A stretch of DNA of 64,000 bases from Streptococcus orisasini (lineage in GTDB: Bacteria; Bacillota; Bacilli; Lactobacillales; Streptococcaceae). The stretch spans positions 1 to 64,000 of the forward strand of contig NZ_BCLE01000020.1 of assembly GCF_001431045.1 (NCBI RefSeq). The letters run 5' to 3'. Positions 17,578 to 27,825 of the stretch are shown piece after piece (within the stretch, counting starts at the first letter, position 1; every line of letters begins with the position of its first letter). The notes under the pieces are model-generated. The model worked only from the letters and a program-made list of their open reading frames with translations. It did not search any database and was not told where the DNA came from. Made by a program: the position numbers and the translations under genes.

Positions 17578-18078
17578 ATGAAAACAATTTATCTAGCAGG
17601 AGGCTGCTTTTGGGGTGTTGAAGGTTACTTTGACTTGATCGACGGTGTTGTGGAGACTCGTGTGGGATATGCTAATGGTCAATCTGAAGTGACGTCTTAT
17701 GCTTTGATTGATGCCACAGATCATGCGGAAACTGTCGCTGTCACTTACGACCCGGAAGGTATCACACTGCGTGAGCTGCTCCAGCATTATTTCCGCATTA
17801 TTAACCCTTTCTCCATCAATCGTCAAGGCAATGATATCGGCCGTCAATACCGCACAGGTATTTATTACACGGATGAGAGTGACAAGGCCATTGCGCAAGA
17901 AATGATGCAAGCCGTTAGTCAAAAAAATGAAGGTCGCCCTCTAGCTGTTGAGTTAGAGCCCTTACGTCACTTTATAGATGCTGAGGACTATCACCAAGAT
18001 TACCTCAAGAAAAATCCCAACGGCTACTGCCATATTGATTTATCCTTAGCTAAAGTACCTATTGTAAAAGGTGAATAA
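17578..18078 (+). CDS. msrA: Peptide-methionine (S)-S-oxide reductase
   Basis: 166 residues from the ATG at 17578, which follows GGAGG. A longer frame from 17419 overlaps msrB and is not used. MsrA reduces the S epimer of methionine sulfoxide. The catalytic [11 protein letters not shown] is at residues 8-18; the usual GCFWGxE motif is intact. [19 protein letters not shown] and [15 protein letters not shown] are typical, and [14 protein letters not shown] ends the core. It is the last gene of the OhrR-controlled operon, with hairpins at 18110-18141 and 18191-18246. Confidence 0.94.
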   Translation: MKTIYLAGGCFWGVEGYFDLIDGVVETRVGYANGQSEVTSYALIDATDHAETVAVTYDPEGITLRELLQHYFRIINPFSINRQGNDIGRQYRTGIYYTDESDKAIAQEMMQAVSQKNEGRPLAVELEPLRHFIDAEDYHQDYLKKNPNGYCHIDLSLAKVPIVKGE

Positions 18079-18109
18079 AGACTGATTTGCTAGTTACTAA
18101 ATAAAAACC

Positions 18110-18141
18110 AATTAGAGCCCAACAACTGTGAGGCTCTAATT
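18110..18141 (+). terminator. Hairpin after msrA
   Basis: AATTAGAGCC pairs with GGCTCTAATT. The following T content is weak, so termination may rely on the next hairpin. Confidence 0.5.
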
Positions 18142-18190
18142 AATTTAAAGATTTTTAAAAATATCAAAGTCATTAGATTTGAAACATTCA

Positions 18191-18246
18191 AAAAACCGAA
18201 CATCTGTCCTAGAAAATTGATTCTAGGATAAGATTGTTCGGTTTTT
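18191..18246. terminator. Bidirectional terminator between msrA and lysS
   Basis: ACCGAACA pairs with TGTTCGGT and encloses CCTAGAA/TTCTAGG. A/T runs on both sides let it serve both converging genes. Confidence 0.8.
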
Positions 18247-18334
18247 CTATTGCTTTATTACCATTTCTACACTTTTTCAAGTCTTAAACTGTGAGGTACT
18301 TGTTGTGGAGTAGTTACTTGCCAATAAGTCTAAC

Positions 18335-19846
<1,512 letters not shown>

Positions 19847-20105
19847 CTATTTATTTTACCATAAAATAAGAACATGTGATATAGGAAAATCTGCGAAAAA
19901 TGCTTTATTGCTGATAAAAAGTTAAGAATGTTCAAAGGTAAGCTTAAAATAAGTTGACATCAAAAGGACTAAAGAGGTATAATAAAGTAAAATAATTGTA
20001 ACATTATAGAAATCTTATTGTTAATATTTCCGCTTTTTTCATTTTAATTATTAGTAATAAGATTAAAATGAAAAACAGATAGTGGCAATTTTTGGAGGTT
20101 TATCA

Positions 20106-21323
20106 ATGAAGAAAAAACATCTTTTTGGCAATGTCATGATGCTGGGCGCTCTTATCTTGCCAATAGCAGTGCAAACAAGGGCAGCAGCTAATGACTTTTA
20201 TGCCAATCAAACGAACGCCCAGCGGGCTGATATCACCAATTGGGTGGCTAGTACTCCGGAACAAATCAGCAGCAACATCTCATCTCAACACATCAATGTT
20301 AACCATTTAAATGGTGAACGTTATGTTATCCAGTGGGGTGATACTCTTTGGGGAATTTCACAGGCAACAGGTATTTCTATTCAAAAGCTAGCCTACGATA
20401 ACCATATTACCAATATTGATTTGATTTATGCGGGTGATGTGCTTATTCTCAAGCGTGATGGCAGAGTGCCTTCGACTTATACTTATAAGGGAACTGGCTA
20501 TTACTGTGCAAAGACCTCTGTTACTATTAATAATTTTTACCAAGAAAATAATCTTGCTGTTATTGTCAATAATACGTCTTTCTATGAAGATAATCATATT
20601 GAACACAATTACCCTACTGATAATCATAAAGACAGCAAGTCTGCAGATGAAACAAAGACTTCTGCTACTACTGAAACGTCTTCTAAAGATACTAAAGATA
20701 GTTCGTCGGTTGCTAAGAAAAAAGCTGGTAATGCTCAAAGCTCTTCTTCAGACAAAAAAGATGCTTCTAAAGCAGGCACTCATGAAAAAACACTGGAAGA
20801 TACTGTCTATCAGGATACGGTTCAAAAAGAGATTAACAAACTGCTTGTAAAAGAAAATCTAGATGATCAGATTGACTTTCTTTCCCATGATCCAGAAAAA
20901 GCCGACACAACTGACGAGCAAGAAGATTTAGAGCCAACAAACTTATATAATGAACAGCAAGTGCTGCAGGTGAGCAATACAGAGCTCACTGAAAAAGGTG
21001 CTAAAGCAGTAGCCAAGGTGATTTATGAACAGTTAAGAGATGATCAACTTCTGGAAAAATTGCTTGATGCACAAGCTGTTCAATTAGAAGTTAGTGCAGA
21101 AACTGAAACGAAAATTCTCTTTAATGTAACTCTTTATGACAAGGCTGAAACAAGCCAGGATAACTCACTGAAATCTGATAACAAAGATGATGTTGATGCT
21201 CCGGTTGATAAGGTCGAAGATGATACATATTCTTCAACGGAGGCAGAAACAACTTCAAGTGAAGTAAGGTCAAATGATGTGGAATCACCAGATTATTCTA
21301 CAGAATCAGATAGTGATTATTAA
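20106..21323 (+). CDS. Secreted LysM-domain cell-wall-binding protein
   Basis: 405 residues from the ATG at 20106 (RBS TTTGGAGG). A signal peptide of about 28 residues ends at TRAAA. One LysM domain (YVIQWGDTLWGISQATGISI...) lies at about residues 67-113 and should bind peptidoglycan. The rest is a low-complexity, Ser/Thr/Lys/Asp-rich region with no recognisable catalytic domain, followed by a mixed helical segment at about 240-345 and an acidic tail. No LPXTG motif is seen. It is paired with the membrane protein at 21342, 18 bases away, which suggests a shared cell-surface role. The specific function is not known. Confidence 0.8.
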   Translation: MKKKHLFGNVMMLGALILPIAVQTRAAANDFYANQTNAQRADITNWVASTPEQISSNISSQHINVNHLNGERYVIQWGDTLWGISQATGISIQKLAYDNHITNIDLIYAGDVLILKRDGRVPSTYTYKGTGYYCAKTSVTINNFYQENNLAVIVNNTSFYEDNHIEHNYPTDNHKDSKSADETKTSATTETSSKDTKDSSSVAKKKAGNAQSSSSDKKDASKAGTHEKTLEDTVYQDTVQKEINKLLVKENLDDQIDFLSHDPEKADTTDEQEDLEPTNLYNEQQVLQVSNTELTEKGAKAVAKVIYEQLRDDQLLEKLLDAQAVQLEVSAETETKILFNVTLYDKAETSQDNSLKSDNKDDVDAPVDKVEDDTYSSTEAETTSSEVRSNDVESPDYSTESDSDY

Positions 21324-21341
21324 GAGTAATGGGAGGAAATG

Positions 21342-21824
21342 ATGACAAAACGCAGACTAATAATAATGCTAAGCGCAGCTCTTCTCGTTCTTCTCATTGG
21401 CGGCGGCAGTTTTTACTATTATGCCAGTCACCATGTCGAAAAAATGATTCCAGGACACGCTTATCGCTATTCCAGTGTTCTTAAAGGAAAAGAAAATAAT
21501 CGTGTGATGTATGTTGCTTTTTCGGAAAATAGCGACAAGGCTGTTGTTACACAAAATAAGACTGAGGCTGTAAAGGCCGCTCGGAGTAGCCAAGAGTTTG
21601 ATAAAGTATATAAGGATCAAAGTAAGAAGGCGGCTTGGAAATATAAAGCAAGCGGCAGCAAATTGACACTTGGCAAAGTAGAAGGGAATCAGCTTTCTCA
21701 ATGGCAATATAACAGCGTGTTAGCTTTTGGCAAGCATTTCACTTCTCGCAGTTTTACTTATCAGATTTTTGAGGCTGGTCAGGGACAGGTAAAACAAAAA
21801 ATGCGCTTTGAACAAATTGATTAA
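21342..21824 (+). CDS. Membrane-anchored hypothetical protein
   Basis: 160 residues from the second of two adjacent ATGs (21339, 21342), which is better spaced from GGGAGG. One N-terminal transmembrane helix (about 5-27) leads to an extracytoplasmic domain of about 130 residues rich in Lys, Ser and aromatic residues, with no catalytic motif recognised. It is probably co-transcribed with the preceding LysM gene and has a clear terminator. The function is unknown. Confidence 0.75.
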   Translation: MTKRRLIIMLSAALLVLLIGGGSFYYYASHHVEKMIPGHAYRYSSVLKGKENNRVMYVAFSENSDKAVVTQNKTEAVKAARSSQEFDKVYKDQSKKAAWKYKASGSKLTLGKVEGNQLSQWQYNSVLAFGKHFTSRSFTYQIFEAGQGQVKQKMRFEQID

Positions 21825-21835
21825 TTATGAAAGTA

Positions 21836-21890
21836 GGATAAAAATCGATGACTTACAACAGTAAATTTGATTTTTATCCGCTTTTTTATT
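21836..21890 (+). terminator. Terminator of the LysM operon
   Basis: GGATAAAAATC (21836-21846) pairs with GATTTTTATCC (21869-21879), followed by GCTTTTTTATTTTTT. Confidence 0.85.
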
Positions 21891-22025
21891 TTTTGGCAAA
21901 ACTATCATGATAATTTGAACTAATTTGGCAGCAAATTGTTTAAATAAATACATAATAGAAAAGCTTTGAAAATTCTTTAAAAAATAGTATAATTTTTTAG
22001 GATTACAATTTAGAAAGACTGACTT

Positions 22026-22928
22026 ATGATTAGTGCTATTGTTTTTGATGTTGACGACACTATTTATGATCAACAGGCGCCTTATCGGATGGCTGTAGAA
22101 AAATGTTTTCCTGATTTTGATATGGCTCAAATCAATCAGGCTTATATCCGTTTTCGCCACTATTCTGATACAGGTTTCCCGCGGGTGATGGCTGGAGAGT
22201 GGAGCACGGAATATTTCCGCTTTTGGCGCTGTGAGCAAACTTTATTGGAGTTTGGCTATCGGCAGATTAGCGAGGATGAAGGAAATCATTTTCAGGAAGT
22301 TTATGAACAGGAACTTGATCAGATTACCATGCTGGATGAAATGCGCCTGACTCTGGATTTTCTGAAAGAAAAGAATATTCCCATGGGTGTTATCACTAAC
22401 GGTCCGACAGAGCATCAGCTGAAAAAGGTGAAAAAGCTGGGACTTTATGATTATGTTGATCCTAAACGGGTTTTGGTCAGTCAGGCGACGGGTTTTCAAA
22501 AACCGCAGAAGGAAATTTTTAATTTAGCTGCTGAACAATTCGATATGGATCCGGATACGACCTTGTATGTTGGAGATTCTTATGATAATGATATTATCGG
22601 TGCGCATAACAGCGGCTGGCATTCTATGTGGTTTAATCATCGAGGCCGCCGTTTGAAGGCCGGGACAAGACCTGTTTTTGACTTGCAGATTGATTCTTTT
22701 GAGCAGCTTTATGGAGCGGTAAAAGTTTTGTTTGACCTGCCCAGCCATAAATTTATTTTTGATACAAATGACCGCAATAATCCTGTTTTACAGCTAGGAA
22801 TCAACAATGGTCTTATGATGGCAGCTGAGCGTCTTTTGGAAAGCAATATCAGCATTGACAAGGTTGTTATTTTGCTTAGGCTGGATAAGAATCAGGAAAA
22901 AATTCTGCGTTTAAAATATGCTAAATAG
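22026..22928 (+). CDS. HAD superfamily hydrolase with extra C-terminal segment
   Basis: 300 residues. The HAD motifs are in order: DVDDT (residues 8-12) with the nucleophile Asp, GVITNGP near residue 118, the Lys motif KPQKEIF near 160, and YVGDSYDNDIIGA near 180. The core (about 225 residues) matches cytoplasmic phosphatases of the YjjG/pyrimidine-nucleotidase kind; the substrate is not predictable. About 65 additional C-terminal residues (HKFIFDTNDRNNPVLQLGIN...) form a separate small domain unknown to me. A TATAAT box lies near 21985, and a short purine RBS (AGAAAGA) precedes the ATG. Confidence 0.85.
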   Translation: MISAIVFDVDDTIYDQQAPYRMAVEKCFPDFDMAQINQAYIRFRHYSDTGFPRVMAGEWSTEYFRFWRCEQTLLEFGYRQISEDEGNHFQEVYEQELDQITMLDEMRLTLDFLKEKNIPMGVITNGPTEHQLKKVKKLGLYDYVDPKRVLVSQATGFQKPQKEIFNLAAEQFDMDPDTTLYVGDSYDNDIIGAHNSGWHSMWFNHRGRRLKAGTRPVFDLQIDSFEQLYGAVKVLFDLPSHKFIFDTNDRNNPVLQLGINNGLMMAAERLLESNISIDKVVILLRLDKNQEKILRLKYAK

Positions 22929-22930
22929 TA

Positions 22931-22971
22931 AAAAAACATTTGGAAATTCTACTAGTTTCCAAATGTTTTTT
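22931..22971. terminator. Bidirectional terminator
   Basis: AAAACATTTGGAAA pairs with TTTCCAAATGTTTT. A- and T-runs on each side let it serve both converging genes. Confidence 0.85.
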
Positions 22972-23026
22972 ACTGTTACTGAAAGTTTTGAAAAACTTTT
23001 AAGGAAAGAATGTCATTGAGCTAGTA

Positions 23027-23671
23027 TCAGGCTTCTCTCTTTTTTAGAGCAGTCTTTTTATAAGAAGTATCATTCCAAGTAATCAGACTGAACTGTTTAA
23101 AATCAGCTGTTTCTAAAATGGTAACACTGGCATTGTCAAGGCCTCCATTGCGGCGTAACTGTGCTTGTTCATGTCCCAAAAGATACTGGATAGCAGCAGT
23201 CAAGGTGGCTCCATGGCCTACCAATAAAATATTTTCTCCCTGTATATCCTTAAGCGACTTAACAAAATTAGAAATGCGATGCGTTACACCATAAACAGAT
23301 TCGGCATCAAAGATGGAATTATTAAACTGAGCGAGATTATGACGGAAGGCCTTCATTTGCTTGGGATAGATAGAGCTGACCAAGCTGATTTTTTGGCCTT
23401 CCAGCCTGCCAAGATTCCATTCTCGCAGGGTTTTAGTGTAGATAATATCTGTTGGATAGGCATTTTCCCGAGTGATAATTTGACTGGTTAATTTGGCTCG
23501 TTTCAAATCACTGGAATAGACTCTGTCAAATTTAATGTCTTTTAAGTAGCGTCCTAAGTCTTCCAATTCCTTAATAGAGCTCTTTAAAAGCGGCGAATCA
23601 CCGCTGGAACCTTGGAAACGGCCTTCTAGATTCCATTGCGTTTTTCCATGTCTGATAAAATATAATTTCAC
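23027..23671 (-). CDS. Histidine phosphatase (phosphoglycerate mutase-like)
   Basis: 214 residues from a GTG start. The catalytic RHGKT motif (RHGKTQWNLEGRFQG, residues 7-21) holds the phospho-accepting His. The second conserved His is in LLVGHGATLTA near residue 153, and DRVYSSDLKRA carries the conserved Arg. Cytoplasmic members act on varied phosphorylated small molecules, so the substrate cannot be read from sequence. It begins 20 bases after the YccF-like gene and is probably co-transcribed with it and the YbaK gene. Confidence 0.87.
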   Translation of the reverse strand: MKLYFIRHGKTQWNLEGRFQGSSGDSPLLKSSIKELEDLGRYLKDIKFDRVYSSDLKRAKLTSQIITRENAYPTDIIYTKTLREWNLGRLEGQKISLVSSIYPKQMKAFRHNLAQFNNSIFDAESVYGVTHRISNFVKSLKDIQGENILLVGHGATLTAAIQYLLGHEQAQLRRNGGLDNASVTILETADFKQFSLITWNDTSYKKTALKKREA

Positions 23672-23691
23672 GATTTCTATCTCTTTTCTGT

Positions 23692-24054
23692 CTAATTAGT
23701 TATTTCAATACCAAAAGGAAAGAGGCTGATGCCAGCCATTTTTACCGATTGTATAGCAAAAGGTATTCCAATAATAGTAATGCAAAGAAGAACAGCGCTG
23801 GCTAAATGCAGCATGGCCAGTTCCCAGCCAAACAGTAAAATCCAGATGATATTCCAAAACAAGCTGAAAAAACGGCTGGAAAAAACAAGATTTTTTCCAA
23901 AGGGAAAAAGACCAAAAGAGCCGATTTTAAAACATTGCAGTCCAAAAGGTATTCCAATAACCGTAATGCAAAGCAAGAATCCTACTGTATACCAAGCAAT
24001 GGCTGCCCAGAGCCCTGAGCAAAAGAACCAAATAATATTTCCAAGTACTTTCAT
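23692..24054 (-). CDS. YccF domain membrane protein
   Basis: 120 residues with two repeats of the YccF motif, each a hydrophobic pair ending in CITVIGIPFGLQCFKIG or CITIIGIPFAIQSVKMAG, giving about four membrane segments. YccF proteins are small membrane proteins of unknown function. The RBS AAGGAG is good. It lies 2 bases after the YbaK gene stop, so the two are tightly coupled. Confidence 0.85.
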   Translation of the reverse strand: MKVLGNIIWFFCSGLWAAIAWYTVGFLLCITVIGIPFGLQCFKIGSFGLFPFGKNLVFSSRFFSLFWNIIWILLFGWELAMLHLASAVLLCITIIGIPFAIQSVKMAGISLFPFGIEITN

Positions 24055-24056
24055 TT

Positions 24057-24530
24057 TTACTCCTTAATATCAGCAAATTGAGCATGGACAAAGTCAGCTA
24101 AGATTTGGCTGTCAATGCGGATGGAACGTCCGACTTCACCAGCTGACACAATCATTTTTCCTTTTTCGAGTGCACTGTGGTCAATGTAAATAGGAAAGCT
24201 GTGCTTTTGCCTAATGCCAACAGGATTATTCGCACCGTGAACGTAGCCAGTTGTTTTTTGCAATTCCTTTTGCGGAATCATGCTAACTTTTTTGTTGCCA
24301 GATATCTTGGCCAGCTTTTTTTCGGACAAATGTTCTGTAATAGGAATAATCCCTATGATAGGTCCGCTTTTATCACCCCTCAAAGCCAGAGTTTTAAAAA
24401 TATCGTCTTTCTTAATATCCTCTGGTAAATTTCCTTCTAAGGCATTGAGTGCCAAGCTGTCATGGTCTATTTTTGCTTTATCTAAAATCTGATCAACCAA
24501 GGTTTTTTTCAATTTCTTTTTTTTACTCAT
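24057..24530 (-). CDS. YbaK/EbsC family aminoacyl-tRNA deacylase
   Basis: 157 residues, the normal length. YbaK-type enzymes hydrolyse Cys-tRNA(Pro) mischarged by ProRS. The conserved lysine and strand (LALRGDKSGPIIGIIPI) and the GYVHGANNPVGIRQKH loop are present. GKMIVSAGEVGRSIRID matches the C-terminal signature. An RBS (TTGAGG) precedes the ATG. It is the first gene of a three-gene minus-strand operon with the YccF-like protein and the histidine phosphatase. Confidence 0.88.
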   Translation of the reverse strand: MSKKKKLKKTLVDQILDKAKIDHDSLALNALEGNLPEDIKKDDIFKTLALRGDKSGPIIGIIPITEHLSEKKLAKISGNKKVSMIPQKELQKTTGYVHGANNPVGIRQKHSFPIYIDHSALEKGKMIVSAGEVGRSIRIDSQILADFVHAQFADIKE

Positions 24531-24849
24531 TTGTATTTTTCCTCAAATTTATTCATCTGAAAGCCCAAATAACAACAACCTAATGTTCCAGTAAATATTC
24601 TAAAGATACAGAAAAAGAACCATTCTAAAATACCGCCATTCCTGCAAGAATAAAGAAGAGAACATTTTTGACAAAGACTTTTGATAGATGGACTAAAAAT
24701 GAAAACAGCTCTAAAATGGAAGCGAGTACTCTGCCTGAGACACAGGTAAAATAAAACTCAGAATGATGATAACACTTGTAATTAATCTTGTTATCTAGAA
24801 AATCATGATTTCCTTCCAAATAAAATATATACCTTCTCATTATATCACT
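24531..24849. other. Intergenic stretch without a supported gene
   Basis: The promoter of the YbaK operon must lie here, but no box stands out. A 71-codon frame on the minus strand (24625-24840) has an atypical composition (Tyr/His/Cys-rich start) and no family resemblance. I see no repeat copy in it. Confidence 0.4.
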
Positions 24850-25833
24850 TTAAAGCTGATTATAATAGGCTTGAACTAAATCTAAGAAGTTTTTTGCGGA
24901 ATAATCGCTGGAGAAAAAATCTGCAGCAGTAGTTCTCCAGTAGCTGTCTGGATCTTGATGGTCTGTTCCACCCAAATAAGCTGACACCAACTGATGTGTC
25001 CAGACAGTCCCTGAAGCGTCTTTTTGTCCCAGAGTAACCGGCAGCTGGTATTTTTTAAGCATGACAGCTGTATAATAAGCAGCATTTGCTAACTGCTTAG
25101 CGAAGTCTTCCCCGCTGTGCTCACGTATCATTTCAAACTGTAGATAATAAGGATTAGCCTTGGGGCCAGCTCCTTGAGCCATGTAGCGATCATCGGCGAT
25201 TTGCAAAATGCTGTCTTTGTCAACAAAACTGTGAACAAAGACTCCTGCTGATTTGTAATTCTGCTTCATATAAGAGACCTCGCTCTGAATAGAAGAACGG
25301 TCATTTCCAGTATCATGAATGATAATCCCCCTCGGCTGTGCAGACGCTCCAAAGTAAGCTTGCTGTTTAAACTGTTGGTCAATGGCTTGGGTAATTTCAG
25401 CATGAGGATAATTTAAAGAAGCAATGTACTGATTGACAGCATTGGTTTGCTGCAGCTGAATATTTTTAGCATCAAGATAGTAACTGCGTCTCTTTAATTT
25501 TATTTTAGCCAAGGTAACTTGTTTGCCCTTTAAGGTCGTTAAAAAATAACCCTCCACCTGCACAGTGGTATTTTGCTCCAGCCTATTTGCAGCTAAATCA
25601 AATAAATAGGGATAGAGAATTGGTGAAGACTCGGTGGAAACAACCGCCGTCTGCTTGACCTCATAAGAAGCAGAAACATGAAAGCGATGCTGATATATAA
25701 AAAAAGCAAATCCCAAGAGAAGAAGCAGAAGCCCTGCAAGAACTGGATAGTTCATCCGTCTTTTCTTTTTACGCTGCTGTCTGCGCCGCCTTTTAGCAGA
25801 AGATTGTCTTTTCCTTTTTCGTTTTTTAACCAT
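24850..25833 (-). CDS. Membrane-anchored N-acetylmuramoyl-L-alanine amidase
   Basis: 327 residues from the ATG at 25833, chosen because the polybasic MVKKRKRKRQ leads straight into a membrane anchor at about residues 34-55; the frame extends upstream without family support. A beta-rich segment (about 65-135) is followed by an Amidase_2-type domain with GIIIHDTGNDRSS (first zinc ligand), VHSFVDKDSILQIADD, and a late His in the TVWTHQLVSAYLGG region. It should cut the bond between MurNAc and the peptide stem outside the membrane. A TATTAT box at 25840-25845 ends six bases from the ATG, so the mRNA may be leaderless. Confidence 0.8.
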   Translation of the reverse strand: MVKKRKRKRQSSAKRRRRQQRKKKRRMNYPVLAGLLLLLLGFAFFIYQHRFHVSASYEVKQTAVVSTESSPILYPYLFDLAANRLEQNTTVQVEGYFLTTLKGKQVTLAKIKLKRRSYYLDAKNIQLQQTNAVNQYIASLNYPHAEITQAIDQQFKQQAYFGASAQPRGIIIHDTGNDRSSIQSEVSYMKQNYKSAGVFVHSFVDKDSILQIADDRYMAQGAGPKANPYYLQFEMIREHSGEDFAKQLANAAYYTAVMLKKYQLPVTLGQKDASGTVWTHQLVSAYLGGTDHQDPDSYWRTTAADFFSSDYSAKNFLDLVQAYYNQL

Positions 25834-25976
25834 ATCACTATAATAACACGATTGCTTTAAAAAAACTGCAATCAGGAAAAGGTGCAGCTCTATCTTATTT
25901 TTAAATAAAAAAAAGAAAAAACGGAATTTTAATCCCGCTTTTTCATGAAATCTAATAAAGTTTTGTCTGCTCTTCT

Positions 25977-26543
25977 TTAGCCATTTTTCTTTTTTGGCAA
26001 AAAGAACTGCGGTTGACTTGGTACTAAAACAAGAAGGACAAGGATAACCGCTAAAAAGGTAAAGAGTCCTGCACTGCCATTGACTGTAAAGGAATACCAA
26101 AAAGGAGACATGCCTTTTGGTGCATAATTTCCCCAAAAGATAAATCCTGCGACATAATGACAAACATATCTGGTGAAGGTAGCAGCAAAAGCTCCAATAA
26201 TAGCATAGAACAGAGCTTTAGATTTATCACCTTTTTTAAGAGACTGCTGAAAAGGATTTTGAACGAGACCAGCCAGCCCCATGCAGAGAAAGGCAAGAAT
26301 GTACTCAAGGATAACTTGTGAAAGAGCCAAATAGTAAACTTTTGCCAGAAGAAAATGCAATAAGCCCCAAAGAAGCCCAGATAAAATGCCGTATTTTGTC
26401 CCTCTTCTCAAGGAAAAAATGATGAGTGGAATCGCTCCGAAAGATGGTGTAAACCAACTGGCAAAATCGGGCAGGAGTGATAGGACCATGGCTAAAGCAG
26501 CAGCCAATGCAGCTTCAACAAGAATGACAGAATTTTTAGTCAT
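25977..26543 (-). CDS. thiT: Thiamine-specific ECF transporter S-component
   Basis: 188 residues from the ATG at 26543, preceded by AAAGGAG. ThiT binds thiamine in the membrane and works with the shared ECF module (EcfA, EcfA', EcfT), which is not in this window. Six hydrophobic segments are visible, as are the conserved LPDFASWFTPSFGAIPLIIFS stretch (about 26-46) and the late YAPKGMSPFWYSFTVNGSAG. The TPP riboswitch upstream independently supports the substrate. The stop leaves about 140 bases to the amidase start. Confidence 0.93.
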   Translation of the reverse strand: MTKNSVILVEAALAAALAMVLSLLPDFASWFTPSFGAIPLIIFSLRRGTKYGILSGLLWGLLHFLLAKVYYLALSQVILEYILAFLCMGLAGLVQNPFQQSLKKGDKSKALFYAIIGAFAATFTRYVCHYVAGFIFWGNYAPKGMSPFWYSFTVNGSAGLFTFLAVILVLLVLVPSQPQFFLPKKKNG

Positions 26544-26548
26544 AAAAA

Positions 26549-26676
26549 GACTCCTTTCATTCAAGGAGTCTGCATGTGTTAATTATCAAATTAGTCACAT
26601 CCCCACGCTAGTGTTAACTAGATCAGGTCCATAGGATTTTGCCAAAGGCAATCTCAGCTAGAAGCACTCCTTGTGA
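26549..26676 (-). promoter_or_regulatory. TPP riboswitch of thiT with terminator platform
   Basis: On the minus strand the aptamer (about 26674 to 26595) contains the hallmark CTGAGAT and CCTGATC with the matching helices. A hairpin follows, GACTCCTT (26563-26570) pairing with AAAGGAGTC (26549-26557), with TTTTT after it: a terminator whose 3' arm is the thiT ribosome binding site. TPP binding should therefore stop transcription. A TATAAT box lies at 26692-26697. Confidence 0.93.
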
Positions 26677-26722
26677 TATTTTATTAAGTACATTATATGA
26701 TGGAACAGGAAGGCTGTCAAGC

Positions 26723-27568
26723 TTATTCAGCTACTGGACCGAATAATTTTTCATAGGTTCCTTTGGTATCTTTATTGACAGCGATTTGATTGAGATCCAG
26801 TTTATTTTTAAAACCTTGAATTTGTCCCTGAGAAGTGTATTGGTGCAAATCGTAATTTAATTTAGTTTTAGGAACTGCTTCAAAATAACCTGAATCTGTG
26901 CCGTAAGTAGGAATCCAAATAGCATCAAAGCCCTTGGTAGAAATACTGTGCTCTTCCATAAAGTAAGTACCAATGTAGATGCCGATATTTTCAGCTCCAA
27001 GGCGTTTTAATTCATCACGAAAAGCCTTGACTCCTTTATTCATATCGGACATGGTCTTTTCCTCAACATCAAGCCAATAGAATGTCGGATTATAGGGCAA
27101 AGCATTTTTATAAAAGGTCTTTGCTTCAGACTTCATTTCTTTGATGTTAGAGCCGCGAACATAAGCATAGACTGCTACTGGAATGCCCCGTTTCTGAAAT
27201 TCTTCAATATGTGTCTTAAACGATTTGTCAACTCCGGAGCTGTGGGCAGCATTGTTTTTTTTAGCGATACCTGAGCCTCCCTGAACGCGGATAATAGCAC
27301 CTGAGATGTTATTAGATAAGGTATCATAATCGATTTCGCTGGGTAGCTGCCAGCCGGAAATATCAATAATCGGATTAAGAGTAAAGGTGTCTTCATCTGA
27401 ATTTGTTTTGGCTTTTTTTGCAGTTTGTTCAATTTCTGGAATTGATTTGCGGGCGGCAGCTAATTCTTTCTGCCGTGCATTTTCGGAACGAATATTGCCT
27501 AAAACTAACAATAAACCGAACAAGCTGAAGAAAACCAGAACAAAGACAGGTTTAATTCTTCTTCTCAT
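26723..27568 (-). CDS. GH25 family lysozyme, membrane-anchored
   Basis: 281 residues from the ATG at 27568. Basic MRRRIKP plus a hydrophobic helix (about 7-24) forms a signal anchor. The GH25 muramidase domain (about 70-280) shows IIDISGWQLP with the N-terminal Asp, FYWLDVEE with the catalytic acidic pair, and GAENIGIYIGTYFMEE. It should hydrolyse MurNAc-GlcNAc bonds of peptidoglycan outside the cell. The promoter reads TTGCTT (27599-27604), 17 bp, TAAAAT (27576-27581), then only seven bases to the ATG, so the mRNA is probably leaderless although AGGGAG touches the start codon. Confidence 0.85.
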   Translation of the reverse strand: MRRRIKPVFVLVFFSLFGLLLVLGNIRSENARQKELAAARKSIPEIEQTAKKAKTNSDEDTFTLNPIIDISGWQLPSEIDYDTLSNNISGAIIRVQGGSGIAKKNNAAHSSGVDKSFKTHIEEFQKRGIPVAVYAYVRGSNIKEMKSEAKTFYKNALPYNPTFYWLDVEEKTMSDMNKGVKAFRDELKRLGAENIGIYIGTYFMEEHSISTKGFDAIWIPTYGTDSGYFEAVPKTKLNYDLHQYTSQGQIQGFKNKLDLNQIAVNKDTKGTYEKLFGPVAE

Positions 27569-27756
27569 CTCCCTTATTTTAACGTAAAGTTTAGAAAAAA
27601 GCAAAATATGTCTATTTCGGACTATTTTACATAACTAGATAAGCAAGTGATAGAATGAGAAACATCAATTTTTGTTCAGTGTTTTAATCAGCATCTGCCG
27701 CCTAGTCGGCTTTAGCTAAGCAGCAAGAGCAGTTTTGTATCATACCAAAGAATATC

Positions 27757-27786
27757 TTGACAAGAAGAAGGACAATAAGCTAAATT
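27757..27786 (+). promoter_or_regulatory. Promoter of the ECF S-component operon
   Basis: TTGACA (27757-27762) and TAAATT (27781-27786) are 18 bp apart, followed by GAGG before the ATG at 27826. Confidence 0.45.
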
Positions 27787-27825
27787 AGAACTTGTAAAAT
27801 AATATTGATCAAGTCTGAGGATACT

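Noticed and set aside
24625-24840. 71-codon minus-strand frame between the amidase and YbaK genes
   Set aside because: Unusual composition, no clear ribosome binding site, no family resemblance and no terminator. Coding status is not supported.
25834-26163. Upstream extension of the amidase reading frame
   Set aside because: The extension is Cys/Phe-rich, unlike the family, overlaps the thiT 3' end and contains the promoter. The polybasic start at 25833 fits much better.
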